From UBA3210 sp002363635 (lineage in GTDB: Bacteria; Bacillota_I; Bacilli_A; RFN20; CAG-449): a stretch of 64,000 nt of DNA. The position numbers were made by a program, and so were the translations under genes. The notes under the pieces are model-generated. The model was not told the origin of the DNA and did not search any database. It worked only from the letters and a program-made list of their open reading frames with translations. Positions 53,048-62,592 of this stretch are shown here, in pieces (position 1 is the first letter of the stretch; each line of letters opens with the position of its first letter). Location: NCBI GenBank assembly GCA_946641515.1, contig CAMPBT010000002.1, forward strand, positions 194,028 through 258,027, given 5' to 3'.

Positions 53048-54310
53048 ATGAAAATTTTATTTGTTCTAGAATGTGCAGGTTTAATGACTAATGGTACTAC
53101 TGCTTCTTGTGTTCGCTTTGCAAAAGAACTCGAAGCAAAAGGACATGAAATCACGATTATTGGATGTGAACCTGATAAAAAAATTAATAACTTAAATCAT
53201 TATATTAAATTGGAAAAATTCCACTTTCCTATCTTCCAAGGATTAATTGAAAAGGAAGGTTTTATGTTTGTCAAAATTGATGACGCAAAACTTGTTGAAG
53301 CAATTAAAAATACAGAATGCGTACACTGGTTCTTACCATTCAAATTAGGTAAACACGTCAAAGCAATTGCGGATGCATATAATATTCCATGTACTGGTGC
53401 GTATCATCTCCAACCAGATTCAATTTCATCTGCAATTCATATGAATTATCGTTGGTTAAATTATTTTATCTACAAAGGATTCCAAAAATATTTATATGAC
53501 ATATCTGACTATATTCACTGTCCTTCAACAATGATTGCCAATAAAGCAACTCAATACGGATATAAGAATAACTTTAGAGTTATCTCAAATGGTATATCAG
53601 ATTTCTGGCATAAAGTCCCTTCAGAAAAACGTCCTGAAGATAAAGACAAAATTGTTATTACAATGGTCGGTAGACTTGCAAGAGAAAAAAGACAAGATTT
53701 ATTAATCAAAGCAGTCAAAGCATCAAAATATGAAAATAAGATTCAACTTGTTTTATGTGGACAAGGTCCAGATAAAGCCAAATATGAAAAACTTATCAAG
53801 AAATTAAAATTTACTAACGAACCAAGAATTCAATTTTTCACTCAAGAAGATTTAAGATATTTCTTATCAAGTGCAGATTTATACGCTCATTGTTCAGACG
53901 CAGAAACTGAAGGTCTTGGATGTGTTGAAGCTTTCGCTTGCGGACTTGTTCCTATCATTTCTGATTCAGATGTCTCCGCAACAAAGCAATTTGCGATTTC
54001 TCACCATTCATTATTTAAACACGGTTCATATAAGTCTTTAGCAAATAGAATTGATTATTGGATTGAACATCCTGATCAAGTAGAAAAATACAAAGACATT
54101 TATATTAAAGAAGCTGAATCATATGCTTTACCATTACAAGTAGAACGTATGGAACAGTTCTTTAATGATGCAATCAACCAAAAAATGCAAGGCTTAGATA
54201 AATGGTCAACTAATCCTACAAGAGCAGAATACCGTTATCAAAAGCGCATCTTTAAGAAATTATTAAAGAAAGGTAAAATAGATTCTTTACCTGAATCATT
54301 ACAAAAATAA
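53048..54310 (+). CDS. GT4-family glycosyltransferase
   Basis: 420 residues from the ATG after AAAGGAG; the longer upstream frame has no site. Residues 1-170 are the acceptor half, MVGRLAREKRQDLLIKAVK opens the donor half, and the E-x7-E motif is in ETEGLGCVEAFACGLVP. It looks like diacylglycerol glucosyltransferases of Bacilli and Mollicutes, so a membrane glycolipid is a reasonable guess. It is a single-gene unit, divergent from the ABC genes. Confidence 0.82.
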   Translation: MKILFVLECAGLMTNGTTASCVRFAKELEAKGHEITIIGCEPDKKINNLNHYIKLEKFHFPIFQGLIEKEGFMFVKIDDAKLVEAIKNTECVHWFLPFKLGKHVKAIADAYNIPCTGAYHLQPDSISSAIHMNYRWLNYFIYKGFQKYLYDISDYIHCPSTMIANKATQYGYKNNFRVISNGISDFWHKVPSEKRPEDKDKIVITMVGRLAREKRQDLLIKAVKASKYENKIQLVLCGQGPDKAKYEKLIKKLKFTNEPRIQFFTQEDLRYFLSSADLYAHCSDAETEGLGCVEAFACGLVPIISDSDVSATKQFAISHHSLFKHGSYKSLANRIDYWIEHPDQVEKYKDIYIKEAESYALPLQVERMEQFFNDAINQKMQGLDKWSTNPTRAEYRYQKRIFKKLLKKGKIDSLPESLQK

Positions 54311-54331
54311 AACATAACCATAAGTTGTAAA

Positions 54332-54371
54332 AAAAGTATAATGGACGTTTTTGAACATTATACTTTTCTTT
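54332..54371. terminator. Bidirectional terminator
   Basis: AAAAGTATAATG (54332-54343) pairs perfectly with CATTATACTTTT (54356-54367) between convergent genes. Confidence 0.85.
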
Positions 54372-55076
54372 TTACCATTCAATTTCACTTGGTTTCTTTG
54401 GTTTATCATTAATTTTATCTTCAATGATTTTACCATCAGAAATTTTAATTACTCTACTTGCGCATTCTGCAATATTTGAATTGTGAGTAACGATAATAAC
54501 TGTCTTATTATATTGTACTGAAACATCATGTAATAAGGTTAAGATCTGTTCTCCAGTTTTTGAATCTAAAGCACCTGTAGGTTCATCACATAATAATAAT
54601 GTTGGATTTTTAGTAACCGCACGAGCAATCGCAACACGCTGCTGTTCTCCACCTGACATTTGAGAAGGAAAACTATTTTTTCTATCCTTTAACCCTACTT
54701 GATTAATGATATCTTCTGAATTAAGAGGTTCTAAAGCAACAGAAGCCGCAAGTTCAACATTTTCTAAAGCAGTCAAATTAGGCATTAAATTATAGAATTG
54801 GAAAACAAAGCCAATATCATGTCTTCTAAAGACCGCTAATTCTTGAGAAGTAAATTTAACTACATCCTTATCATTGATTATATATGAACCAGAAGTAGCC
54901 TTATCCATACCGCCAAGAATATTTAATAAAGTTGATTTACCTGCACCAGAAGCACCGAGAATTACACAAAAAGTACCTTGAGGTAAAGTAAAAGAAACAT
55001 CATTTAATGCAACAACTTCGTTATCTTGATTTTGATTATAAATCTTAGTTAGATTTTGAACTTTAATTTCTTTCAT
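54372..55076 (-). CDS. ABC transporter ATP-binding protein (MacB/LolD-like)
   Basis: 234 residues. Walker A GASGAGKSTLLNILGG, signature MSGGEQQRVAIARA, Walker B LLLCDEPTGALD and switch VTHN are intact. It is 11 bases after the FtsX-type permease gene. ATPases of this group power mechanotransmission or lipid/peptide extrusion by the permease rather than ordinary import. Confidence 0.9.
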   Translation of the reverse strand: MKEIKVQNLTKIYNQNQDNEVVALNDVSFTLPQGTFCVILGASGAGKSTLLNILGGMDKATSGSYIINDKDVVKFTSQELAVFRRHDIGFVFQFYNLMPNLTALENVELAASVALEPLNSEDIINQVGLKDRKNSFPSQMSGGEQQRVAIARAVTKNPTLLLCDEPTGALDSKTGEQILTLLHDVSVQYNKTVIIVTHNSNIAECASRVIKISDGKIIEDKINDKPKKPSEIEW

Positions 55077-55087
55077 CTTTTTCTCCT

Positions 55088-57682
55088 TTACTCAACACTC
55101 TTTAATGATTCAACCATTTGAATTCTTCTAGTCATAAATGAGAAATAACTATTTATAACTACTGAAACAATAAAAGTTAATATAAATGAGATCGCGTAAG
55201 TTAATAAATTAATATTATATAAATATTCTACAAGGGTTACTCTATTTGTTTCCATTACTGCAAGCATAAATGGATATCCAAGAGCAAGTCCAATTAAAGA
55301 ACCAATAAAAGTTAATGTTAATGATTCTATTAATAAAGACAAGGCTATTTCTTTTTTAAAGAAGCCTAAGACTTTTAATGTCGCGATATCTCTAGTTCTT
55401 TGTTTATAATTCATAAGCGCTAAATTGTATAAAACAACTAAAGCAAGTAAGATAGCAAAGATTTTTACAGCATTAGTCATAACTAGAATTCCACTCATAA
55501 CTGAATTAATATTCTCTCTCCAATCATTTTGAGTTTGAGTTTTAGAAACATAATCTAGTTTTTGAATTTCTTTGCATGCATCTTCAACGCTTACCACATT
55601 TTCATCGACGTTAACAAAGATATTCTGATAATCTAAATCTTGTCCTTCAAATAATGGATGTAACGAATCAATCATTACATAGTTATAAACAAATGATTCA
55701 TATACTTGACCAATCTTAGTTAATGAAGTTAGACCATTATAAGAAATAGTAACTTCATCGCCTTCTTTTAACCCCATCTCTCTAGCATATTTAATTGGTA
55801 TACCGATTTCATCATTTGCAAAATCTAAATCTAGATGAGAATCTTTAATCTCTTTTTCAATGACATAAAGAGGCTTATTATAACGTTTATTAGTACTTGG
55901 TATAGTAACCAATGATATGCCTGTAAAATATCCTTCTACTGACTCAATACCTTCAATATTATTTAAAATATCATTTTGATAAGTACTGCTATCAGTAGAG
56001 ACATTAAAGTTAACTGTAATATCTCCGTTATTATAAGCTTTCATATCATTAGAAATACCATAATTAATGGTATCTTCAATACCAAATCCACAAGTGAGTA
56101 AAGCAGTACATCCCATAACTCCAATAATAACCATCAAGGATTTTACTTTATCTAATCTAATATTTCTAAATGCCATTCTTCTAGATAAGCCTGCAACATT
56201 TGTTTTCTTATAATTAGAGGCAGATTTTCTCAATGATTTAGTAGGAATTTCTCCTCTCATTGATTCACTAGGATTTAATCTAACTTCACTTCTACAAACT
56301 AGATAAGTAACAAGCGCAGCAGTACCCATAAATAAAATAAATGTTACTGAAGCAGAAATAATAGGGAAGAAATATTGTCTTTGAGGTAAAGCGTATAAGA
56401 TTTGATATTTTTCACCTAAGATACCAGGAATAATTAATGGACCTAGAATGATACCAATTATTGAACCTATCCCTACTAACATCCAAGTAATACGAATGTA
56501 ATGGTTATAGATTTGATTCTTAGTTAAACCAAGAGCCTTCATGGTACCAATTTGTCCTCTTTCTTTAAGCACCATTTGAGATAATGTAGTTAAAATAACT
56601 AAGAAAGCAACAATAAAGAAAACTAATGGGAAGACTAAAGTAAATTGTTTAGCCTGCGTTAAATCTGCATCTATTGTCATATAAAAAGGCATATCACTTC
56701 TTAAAGTAATCATCTTAACAGGATTTAAGAATGATTCTCTAAAGCTATTATCAATTCTATCTTTGATGACATTAACATCTTGTCCGTCATTAATTTTTAC
56801 TAAATATTGATTCTTTAATACTACTTCTCTTTTTAAAATATTATCTACAGTAACTGAATCAACTTCTAAAGCAGTAGTTGCAAATGTTAAATATGTATTA
56901 ATAATATCTTTTAATGCAGTTTTCCCTTCATCAGTATAAGTTTCATTAATAACTTTCTTAAATCCCTCAATAAACATCTTGTTAGAGATTAAAGAACAAG
57001 AAGTATAATAATTCGCGATAGTAATATTTTCTGGATATTGAATAAAACCAGTAATTTTAACAGGAATACCAATTTCATCATTTGAAAAGATATTGTTTTT
57101 ACCTTCTTTTAAATATCTAGAATCATTTAAAGAAGATAGTTCAGGAATAAGCGTTAATAAATTATAATCTTTTAAATTAAATGAAATAGAAATATCTTGA
57201 TCAAGAGAATATGAAGATACAGTTTTATCTCCATCTTTTTTCATCATCGCTTTATCGATTAAGCAATAATATTCTTCAGTATTATCTTTAGAATACACTC
57301 CTTCTCCATAAGGTTTATTAATATCACCTAGCTTATCTTGAATGACAGCATCAACTGGATGAGAATCAATTCTACCTGGTAAATATAATCTTTCTTCTAC
57401 ATCGTTAGATTCACCGATTTCTTCTTTAATTTTATTTAAATTATTACTGCTAGCAGTAGGTAAACTGCAAGTAACCCAAATATCCGCTAAATTACCTTCT
57501 TTATATACTTGGTTAACTTGTCTTTCTAATGTTGCAGCATTAGCAAATAATCCCACGAGTAAAGTAACAGCAATTGCGCCAATAGTAATTACCGCTAAAA
57601 ACTGTTTCCAACTATTTTTAATAGTTCTCTTTTCAATTTTCCATAGCAACGATAAAGTTGTTTTCCCCTTAGAAATCATCAA
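55088..57682 (-). CDS. FtsX-like ABC permease, double-domain
   Basis: 864 residues. One N-terminal membrane segment, a large extracytoplasmic region, two FtsX modules (membrane segments near 345-470 and 755-860, each with a motif such as GTMKALGLTKNQIYNHY and IATLKVLGFFKKEIAL). The order matches putative ABC transport permeases with two FtsX domains. The start could also be the second Met. Substrate unknown. AGGAGA precedes it. Confidence 0.87.
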   Translation of the reverse strand: MMISKGKTTLSLLWKIEKRTIKNSWKQFLAVITIGAIAVTLLVGLFANAATLERQVNQVYKEGNLADIWVTCSLPTASSNNLNKIKEEIGESNDVEERLYLPGRIDSHPVDAVIQDKLGDINKPYGEGVYSKDNTEEYYCLIDKAMMKKDGDKTVSSYSLDQDISISFNLKDYNLLTLIPELSSLNDSRYLKEGKNNIFSNDEIGIPVKITGFIQYPENITIANYYTSCSLISNKMFIEGFKKVINETYTDEGKTALKDIINTYLTFATTALEVDSVTVDNILKREVVLKNQYLVKINDGQDVNVIKDRIDNSFRESFLNPVKMITLRSDMPFYMTIDADLTQAKQFTLVFPLVFFIVAFLVILTTLSQMVLKERGQIGTMKALGLTKNQIYNHYIRITWMLVGIGSIIGIILGPLIIPGILGEKYQILYALPQRQYFFPIISASVTFILFMGTAALVTYLVCRSEVRLNPSESMRGEIPTKSLRKSASNYKKTNVAGLSRRMAFRNIRLDKVKSLMVIIGVMGCTALLTCGFGIEDTINYGISNDMKAYNNGDITVNFNVSTDSSTYQNDILNNIEGIESVEGYFTGISLVTIPSTNKRYNKPLYVIEKEIKDSHLDLDFANDEIGIPIKYAREMGLKEGDEVTISYNGLTSLTKIGQVYESFVYNYVMIDSLHPLFEGQDLDYQNIFVNVDENVVSVEDACKEIQKLDYVSKTQTQNDWRENINSVMSGILVMTNAVKIFAILLALVVLYNLALMNYKQRTRDIATLKVLGFFKKEIALSLLIESLTLTFIGSLIGLALGYPFMLAVMETNRVTLVEYLYNINLLTYAISFILTFIVSVVINSYFSFMTRRIQMVESLKSVE

Positions 57683-57744
57683 AAAAGTTCTCCTAAATAG
57701 ATTTTAACTATTTAAAGAGAACGTTTCCACTATAAATATTAAAC

Positions 57745-58479
57745 TTAATATTTCTTACTCATATTATCTTTAATAAAATCCACATCTAAATGTTGGAAAG
57801 TAACTAAATCAATATGAGGCAAAGCTTTTTCAAAATCTTCTTTTGTTTCAATAGTCCAGGTATTAACCATATGTTTTCTTTGATAACGCATAACTTTTTT
57901 ATCAGTTAATAAGACGTGTTCAATATCAATTGATTCAAAGAAGAATCTAAAATGCCAAGTATAATAATCACTTTTCGCGATTAATAAAGAACGCATAAAA
58001 CCTTTTTTACCAAAATATAGTAACGCACGTGGATCAAAAGCAATAATAGCAATATTCTTTTTATCCTTAATTCTTTGTAATTCTTGAGCTGCTCTTTTTG
58101 CTAAAGGTCTATTATTATTTTTCCATGTTTTAAGCTCTACTAAGATAGGGACTTGTTCATTCACTAAATCTAAGACTTCTTGTAAGGTTGGAACACTTTC
58201 TCCATCTAATAATTTATAATGATTTTTAATTTGTTCTACTGTGAGTTCTTCAATAATACCAACTTTACCAGTAGTTCTCTTTAAATCTGAATCATGACAA
58301 ACAATTAATTGATTATCTTTTGTTAAATGAACATCTAATTCAAGCGCAACATTATGATCGATAGCATTCTTAAAGGCTTTAAGACCATTCTCAGTAAATT
58401 CTTCATTGTGTAATCCGCGGTGGGCAACTCCCTTTAAGATAAGTGGATTAATATGTGAGATGAATGTCTTTTTATTCAT
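57745..58479 (-). CDS. Glycerophosphodiester phosphodiesterase
   Basis: 244 residues. AHRGLHNEEFTENGLKAFKNAI carries the catalytic His-Arg and Glu, ELDVHLTKDNQLIVCHDSDLKRTTG the metal-binding Glu-x-Asp and His, and PILVELK continues the barrel. No signal peptide, so a cytosolic UgpQ-like enzyme that hydrolyses glycerophosphodiesters is expected. It lies 2 bases after the transporter gene. Confidence 0.9.
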   Translation of the reverse strand: MNKKTFISHINPLILKGVAHRGLHNEEFTENGLKAFKNAIDHNVALELDVHLTKDNQLIVCHDSDLKRTTGKVGIIEELTVEQIKNHYKLLDGESVPTLQEVLDLVNEQVPILVELKTWKNNNRPLAKRAAQELQRIKDKKNIAIIAFDPRALLYFGKKGFMRSLLIAKSDYYTWHFRFFFESIDIEHVLLTDKKVMRYQRKHMVNTWTIETKEDFEKALPHIDLVTFQHLDVDFIKDNMSKKY

Positions 58480-58481
58480 AA

Positions 58482-59945
58482 TTAATCATCCTGACCTAAA
58501 CCTTCAAGGCCTTTTGCAAGTTTAGTTTTATTTAAAGTAACATTCTTAACAAAGAAGAAAATAATCATTGAAACAAGAATACATAAAGCAGCATATACTG
58601 GTAAATATGCCCAATCTAACGAAGGAACTAACATAAGTGAACCAAGTGCAATCGGAGTAATAGTTTGTGCCGCCATACTTGAAGCATAATAGTAACCTGT
58701 GAAAGCACCAATTTTCTTAGAATTACAAAGTTCAACAACCATTGGGAAAGAATTTAAGTGAACTAAAGCCATACCAAATCCTTTAATAAACCAAATTACC
58801 CAAATAAGAGTTGGGAAGGAACCAGATCCTGCTGCATTTTTTAAGAAAGTAAATGTACCAATAATCCAAATAATATATGAAATAAATGATAAACCAAGTC
58901 CACTAAAGATTGTCCATTTACGTCCAATCTTGCCTGCAATATATCCACCTATAGCATAACCAATAACTGAGCCTAAGCCACCTATAATAGTATTAATCAT
59001 ATTAGATCTAGTCGAAGCACCTAAATAATAAATAGTATAGTTACCCATAAATGTACCAATACCATTATCTGCCATAAACCAGAAGAATTCTGCACCTAAA
59101 ATTAAGAAAAGCATAATCTTATTTGCGCGTGATAAAGGCTTGTCATCATCAACTTTATCTGCAGTTTGAGACATTTCTTCACCTCTTCTTAATTCATCTG
59201 CCATTTCTTCTTCAATCTTATTTTCTTTAACTTTAAATAATAAAACTAAAGCAGAAATAACCATTAATATAGATGCAATTAAGAATGGCATTTCTAATGC
59301 CCAAATATTATTATATGCCCAAGTATGTTCTGCAAGAACTTTTGTTCCATCTTCAAGTGTAGTCATCTTTGTTCCAAGATACTCACTTAAGACAAAGAAT
59401 AAACCAACAATAGTAGCAAATGCTCCACCGATATAACCCATGATATTAATAATACCATTAGCTTTAGATCTTAATGGTTTAGGTGTAATATCAGGCATTA
59501 ATGCAACTGCTGGATTACGATACATCATCATAAAGCAAACGACAATGAACATTGTAATAAGTACGCCTACTAAATTATTCATATGATAGAACACAGGAAT
59601 AAATGGGAACACAACTGCACAAACAAATGTACCTACTAAAATATAAGGCATACGTTTACCAAGTTTAGTATGTGTCTTATCTGATAAGTGTCCAAATATA
59701 GGAAGTAAAATTAACGCTGCTAAATTATCAAGTGCCATCATAATACCAACTAAATACTGAACGTGTCTTTCATCAGCATCAGAAAACGCTTTTTTAAATA
59801 ATTCAGTCAATAAAGTTGGGCACCATGAGTCATAAACTTGCCAAAGTAAGAGAATGCCAAAAAAAGCAAAGCCAATAATAAATGTACGTTTATAATTAAG
59901 TTTCAACGGTTTTTCATTAATGGCTGTTTGAGTACTATTATCCAT
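58482..59945 (-). CDS. MFS transporter of the GPH/SLC45-like sugar type
   Basis: 487 residues with 12 membrane segments. The first loop, ILLPIFGHLSDKTHTKLGKRMPYILVG, is the D-x-x-R/K motif of glycoside-pentoside-hexuronide transporters, and the sequence is close to the SLC45-like subgroup. A central loop (about 245-270) is acidic and long. It probably carries a sugar with a cation. A cre-like palindrome lies about 65 bases upstream, which fits carbon-source control. Followed 2 bases on by the glycerophosphodiesterase. Confidence 0.82.
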   Translation of the reverse strand: MDNSTQTAINEKPLKLNYKRTFIIGFAFFGILLLWQVYDSWCPTLLTELFKKAFSDADERHVQYLVGIMMALDNLAALILLPIFGHLSDKTHTKLGKRMPYILVGTFVCAVVFPFIPVFYHMNNLVGVLITMFIVVCFMMMYRNPAVALMPDITPKPLRSKANGIINIMGYIGGAFATIVGLFFVLSEYLGTKMTTLEDGTKVLAEHTWAYNNIWALEMPFLIASILMVISALVLLFKVKENKIEEEMADELRRGEEMSQTADKVDDDKPLSRANKIMLFLILGAEFFWFMADNGIGTFMGNYTIYYLGASTRSNMINTIIGGLGSVIGYAIGGYIAGKIGRKWTIFSGLGLSFISYIIWIIGTFTFLKNAAGSGSFPTLIWVIWFIKGFGMALVHLNSFPMVVELCNSKKIGAFTGYYYASSMAAQTITPIALGSLMLVPSLDWAYLPVYAALCILVSMIIFFFVKNVTLNKTKLAKGLEGLGQDD

Positions 59946-59970
59946 ATGTCTCCTCCATTTATATAATTTA

Positions 59971-59998
59971 ATTATATGACCATTAACCTTTTTTGAAA
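59971..59998 (-). promoter_or_regulatory. Promoter of the GPH transporter unit
   Basis: On the minus strand TTTCAA, 16 bases, TATAAT (59976-59971). Confidence 0.45.
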
Positions 59999-60008
59999 AT
60001 ACCCAAAT

Positions 60009-60022
60009 TGTAAGCGCTTACT
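60009..60022. promoter_or_regulatory. cre-like palindrome upstream of the GPH transporter
   Basis: TGTAAGCGCTTACT contains a perfect 12-base palindrome GTAAGCGCTTAC and matches the cre consensus at 13 of 14 positions. It sits just upstream of the candidate -35, a place that could give activation as well as repression. Confidence 0.6.
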
Positions 60023-60056
60023 ATGTGCTAGTTGAATAACTAAATGCAACAATAAT

Positions 60057-60083
60057 AAAAAACTTAGGTCAACTAAACCTAAG
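60057..60083 (-). terminator. Terminator of the HAD phosphatase unit
   Basis: CTTAGGT (60063-60069) pairs with ACCTAAG (60077-60083), T-run on the minus strand; the stop codon of the gene is inside the stem. Confidence 0.82.
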
Positions 60084-60720
60084 CTTTAAACATTTTATCT
60101 ACTAATTCTTCTAATTCTAATAATGAATTAATCTTATATTTATCATCTTCAATAACACCAAATCCATAAGCAGCATGGATGAATTTAACACCTGCTCTAT
60201 CTGATTCTTCTTTATCTTTTAATGTATCTCCAATATAGATGATATCTTCTAATTCATATCCATATTTATCTTTCATCCAAAGAATATTTTTCCACTTTGG
60301 TAAACCTGTATCACCAGCTTGAACAAAGTCTTTAAAATACTTACGCATATTTAATGCATTCATATAATTCTCTATATATCCCTTGTCAGCGTTAGATACT
60401 ACAAATAAATCATATTTCTTTTGTAATTTTTCAAGTACTTCTTCTTCGTGAGGATATAGTTTTCCAGGATGTATAGCAAGATATTTTAATTCCTCTGCTA
60501 GATTAATTCTAAAGAGTTCCATCTGCCTTTCTGGAGTTTCATTAGGGAAATTTAATTTACCTGTTTCTTCAGGTGTTAAACCCATGAAAGATTTAATTAG
60601 ATCTAAATCATAACGATATGAAGTCCCTTCTCTTTCTTGAGCAATATTATATGCTTCCATGAGGGGAACTAAAGCATCCCATAATGTTCCATCCATATCA
60701 AAAAATAAAGCTTTCTTCAT
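60079..60720 (-). CDS. HAD-family hydrolase (phosphoglycolate phosphatase-like)
   Basis: 213 residues. FFDMDGTLWDALVP carries the nucleophile Asp and the acid two residues later, LFVVSNADKGY is motif II, and YIGDTLKDKEESDRAGV is motif IV. Cap domain between about 20 and 85. Substrate unknown. It follows the membrane protein gene by 1 base. Confidence 0.87.
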   Translation of the reverse strand: MKKALFFDMDGTLWDALVPLMEAYNIAQEREGTSYRYDLDLIKSFMGLTPEETGKLNFPNETPERQMELFRINLAEELKYLAIHPGKLYPHEEEVLEKLQKKYDLFVVSNADKGYIENYMNALNMRKYFKDFVQAGDTGLPKWKNILWMKDKYGYELEDIIYIGDTLKDKEESDRAGVKFIHAAYGFGVIEDDKYKINSLLELEELVDKMFKA

Positions 60721-60721
60721 A

Positions 60722-61306
60722 TTATTTTCCCTCAGAATTTAATCTTTGTCTTCTTTCAGTTACTTCTTTTAAAACTGTCTCATAGTCTTCACCATTTGCA
60801 GTTCTAGTTTGGATTTCTTGCAAATCCATAGTTTTAGCTTTTTCAGCTTCCTCTTCCTTTTTAGATTCTTCAACAATTTCAAGAATTGCTTCAGAAGGTT
60901 TAAACCAATGATAAATTGCTTGATAAGTATAATCTAAACCAAAATAAACAAAGATAATACCCATATAGATATTGTATAAGCCTTGTTCAGTTAAGCCATT
61001 AACAAGTTGAATAATATCAATAACAATTAAGAATACTGCAATAGGTAAAGTTAATGCTGCATCTACTCTACTTACTGTCTTTCTATGTTTAGGAGAAACA
61101 CAAGACCAAACAAAATTACCAATAGCAAGGAATCCTCCTACTAATGTGATATATAGAAATACATTTCTAAAATTACCTGATGGAGAAATTATTCCTACCA
61201 TTCTTAAAATACCAAGTACAATAAATAAAACTGCAAAAAGGCCTAATTCACCTGAATAAATTAGTTTTGCTTGTGTTAAAGCATCGATTTTCTTTTTTTC
61301 TGTCAT
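60722..61306 (-). CDS. Hypothetical membrane protein
   Basis: 194 residues, four membrane segments between about 15 and 130, then a charged helical tail with EESKKEEEAEKAKTMDLQE. No family recognised. It starts after AGGAG and is cotranscribed with the HAD gene. Confidence 0.6.
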   Translation of the reverse strand: MTEKKKIDALTQAKLIYSGELGLFAVLFIVLGILRMVGIISPSGNFRNVFLYITLVGGFLAIGNFVWSCVSPKHRKTVSRVDAALTLPIAVFLIVIDIIQLVNGLTEQGLYNIYMGIIFVYFGLDYTYQAIYHWFKPSEAILEIVEESKKEEEAEKAKTMDLQEIQTRTANGEDYETVLKEVTERRQRLNSEGK

Positions 61307-61420
61307 AATTTAGTCTCCTTTTTTATATTTATCGTCAATTTATATAATACGTTTTACAAATCTATCGACGATGTACTCACGGATGGGCAACTTTGGGAAA
61401 TGATCCACCCAAAATTCCAG

Positions 61421-61981
61421 TTATTTTTCGTCATTTGAATAGCGGTCTTTATACCATTTTATAAATTCAATAGTTGCATCAGTTCTACCATCAGGTCTAT
61501 TTATTCTTTCTTCATCAATCATTTCAGCCATAGTCTTTGTACAATTTAACGGAATAAATATATACCATAAATCTGATTTAGTTTTTTGTTTTCATGGCCT
61601 CTAATCTCATATGATATTGTTTCTTTCTTTATGCCATTAAACTAATAATATTCTTTTCCATCAAAATATGTTAATCAATCTTTAAAATAACAGTTTCTTT
61701 AACATTTGAACTAATTCCACTTCTTTTAACAAAGGCTCCAGAATAGCCTGGATTATTAGGATAATTATCTATATAAAATCCTGAGTCTTCTACAAATACA
61801 GGTTTACCTACTTTTAGATATGTTTGTTTTGCCTTTTCTTTAGAGATTAATTCTAAATCATAATATTTGGTTCTTCAAATTCAAATTTAAAGTAATCAAT
61901 AACTATTCCTGCTTTTTCAAACTTTTCTTTAGTAGCAATATATTTTCCATAATTGCTAGTTATATAAGTTAAATTCTCCAT
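61421..61981 (-). pseudogene. HAM1/RdgB-like nucleoside triphosphate pyrophosphatase, degraded
   Basis: Reading the minus strand in three shifting frames recovers the family from start to end: YITSNYGKYIATKEKFEKAG, then ELISKEKAKQTYLKVGKPVFVEDSGFYIDNYPNNPGYSG (the KA and DSG of HAM1), then TYFDGKEYY, stop, FNGIKKETISYEIRG, and last SDLWYIFIPLNCTKTMAEM with RPDGRTDATIEFIKWYK. There are at least three frameshifts and one nonsense codon, so no enzyme can be made. The intact enzyme would hydrolyse non-canonical purine triphosphates. The ATG is 8 bases after the preceding gene, with GGAG before it, so it was the third gene of the DUF3990 operon. Confidence 0.82.
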
Positions 61982-61989
61982 AAGTCTCC

Positions 61990-62592
61990 TTATTTTTCAT
62001 TGATAAATAATAGATAACTTACATCAAAATACTTAATTAGTTTGGCAATATTTTGAAATGAAGCTTTATATAATAATTCATCACTTGAATTATATTTTTT
62101 TAAAGTATTTAAACTTAATGTGGTTGCTTTACTAATATCATTAAGTGAACAATTCTTTTTTTCACATAATAATCTTAATATTGTCTTATCTTTTTCTTTT
62201 TTATTGAAATAATCAAGCAATGAAGTAAAATCCATTTCATGAAATATAGAATATATATTCATCATTTCTGTTAAAGGAAGCTTTAAAAAAATATATATAA
62301 ACGATTTATTTGTTCTTAAATGTAAATCAAAATAGTTTTGTCCACACCAATAGGCATCATTATACACACCATAACTATTATCAACTCTCACCTCAAAACC
62401 AGTAATAGAGAATAATATTTTTTCTACTGGAATATTAATTATATCATCAATTTTATTATTCTCGATTTTTGATAGAAATCCACTTTGAGATAGTAAATTA
62501 GTAAAAGATGTGAAATTAATTTTATTTCTTACCGCAAGGACAAAAAGCCTAGAAAATGTTTCTCTTAATTTATCCAATTCATAATTATTCAT
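61990..62592 (-). CDS. HTH-like partner of the DUF3990 protein
   Basis: 200 residues. The N-terminal 1-90 is a domain I cannot name (ETFSRLFVLAVRNKINF; SGFLSKIENNKIDDI). The C-terminal 60 residues have an XRE-type helix-turn-helix shape: NDISKATTLSLNTLKKYN as helices 2-3 and ASFQNIAKLIKYFDVSYLLF as helices 4-5. The start overlaps the DUF3990 gene by 8 bases, a close coupling usual for toxin-antitoxin pairs. It is inferred to be the regulator or antitoxin. No Shine-Dalgarno of note. Confidence 0.6.
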   Translation of the reverse strand: MNNYELDKLRETFSRLFVLAVRNKINFTSFTNLLSQSGFLSKIENNKIDDIINIPVEKILFSITGFEVRVDNSYGVYNDAYWCGQNYFDLHLRTNKSFIYIFLKLPLTEMMNIYSIFHEMDFTSLLDYFNKKEKDKTILRLLCEKKNCSLNDISKATTLSLNTLKKYNSSDELLYKASFQNIAKLIKYFDVSYLLFINEK

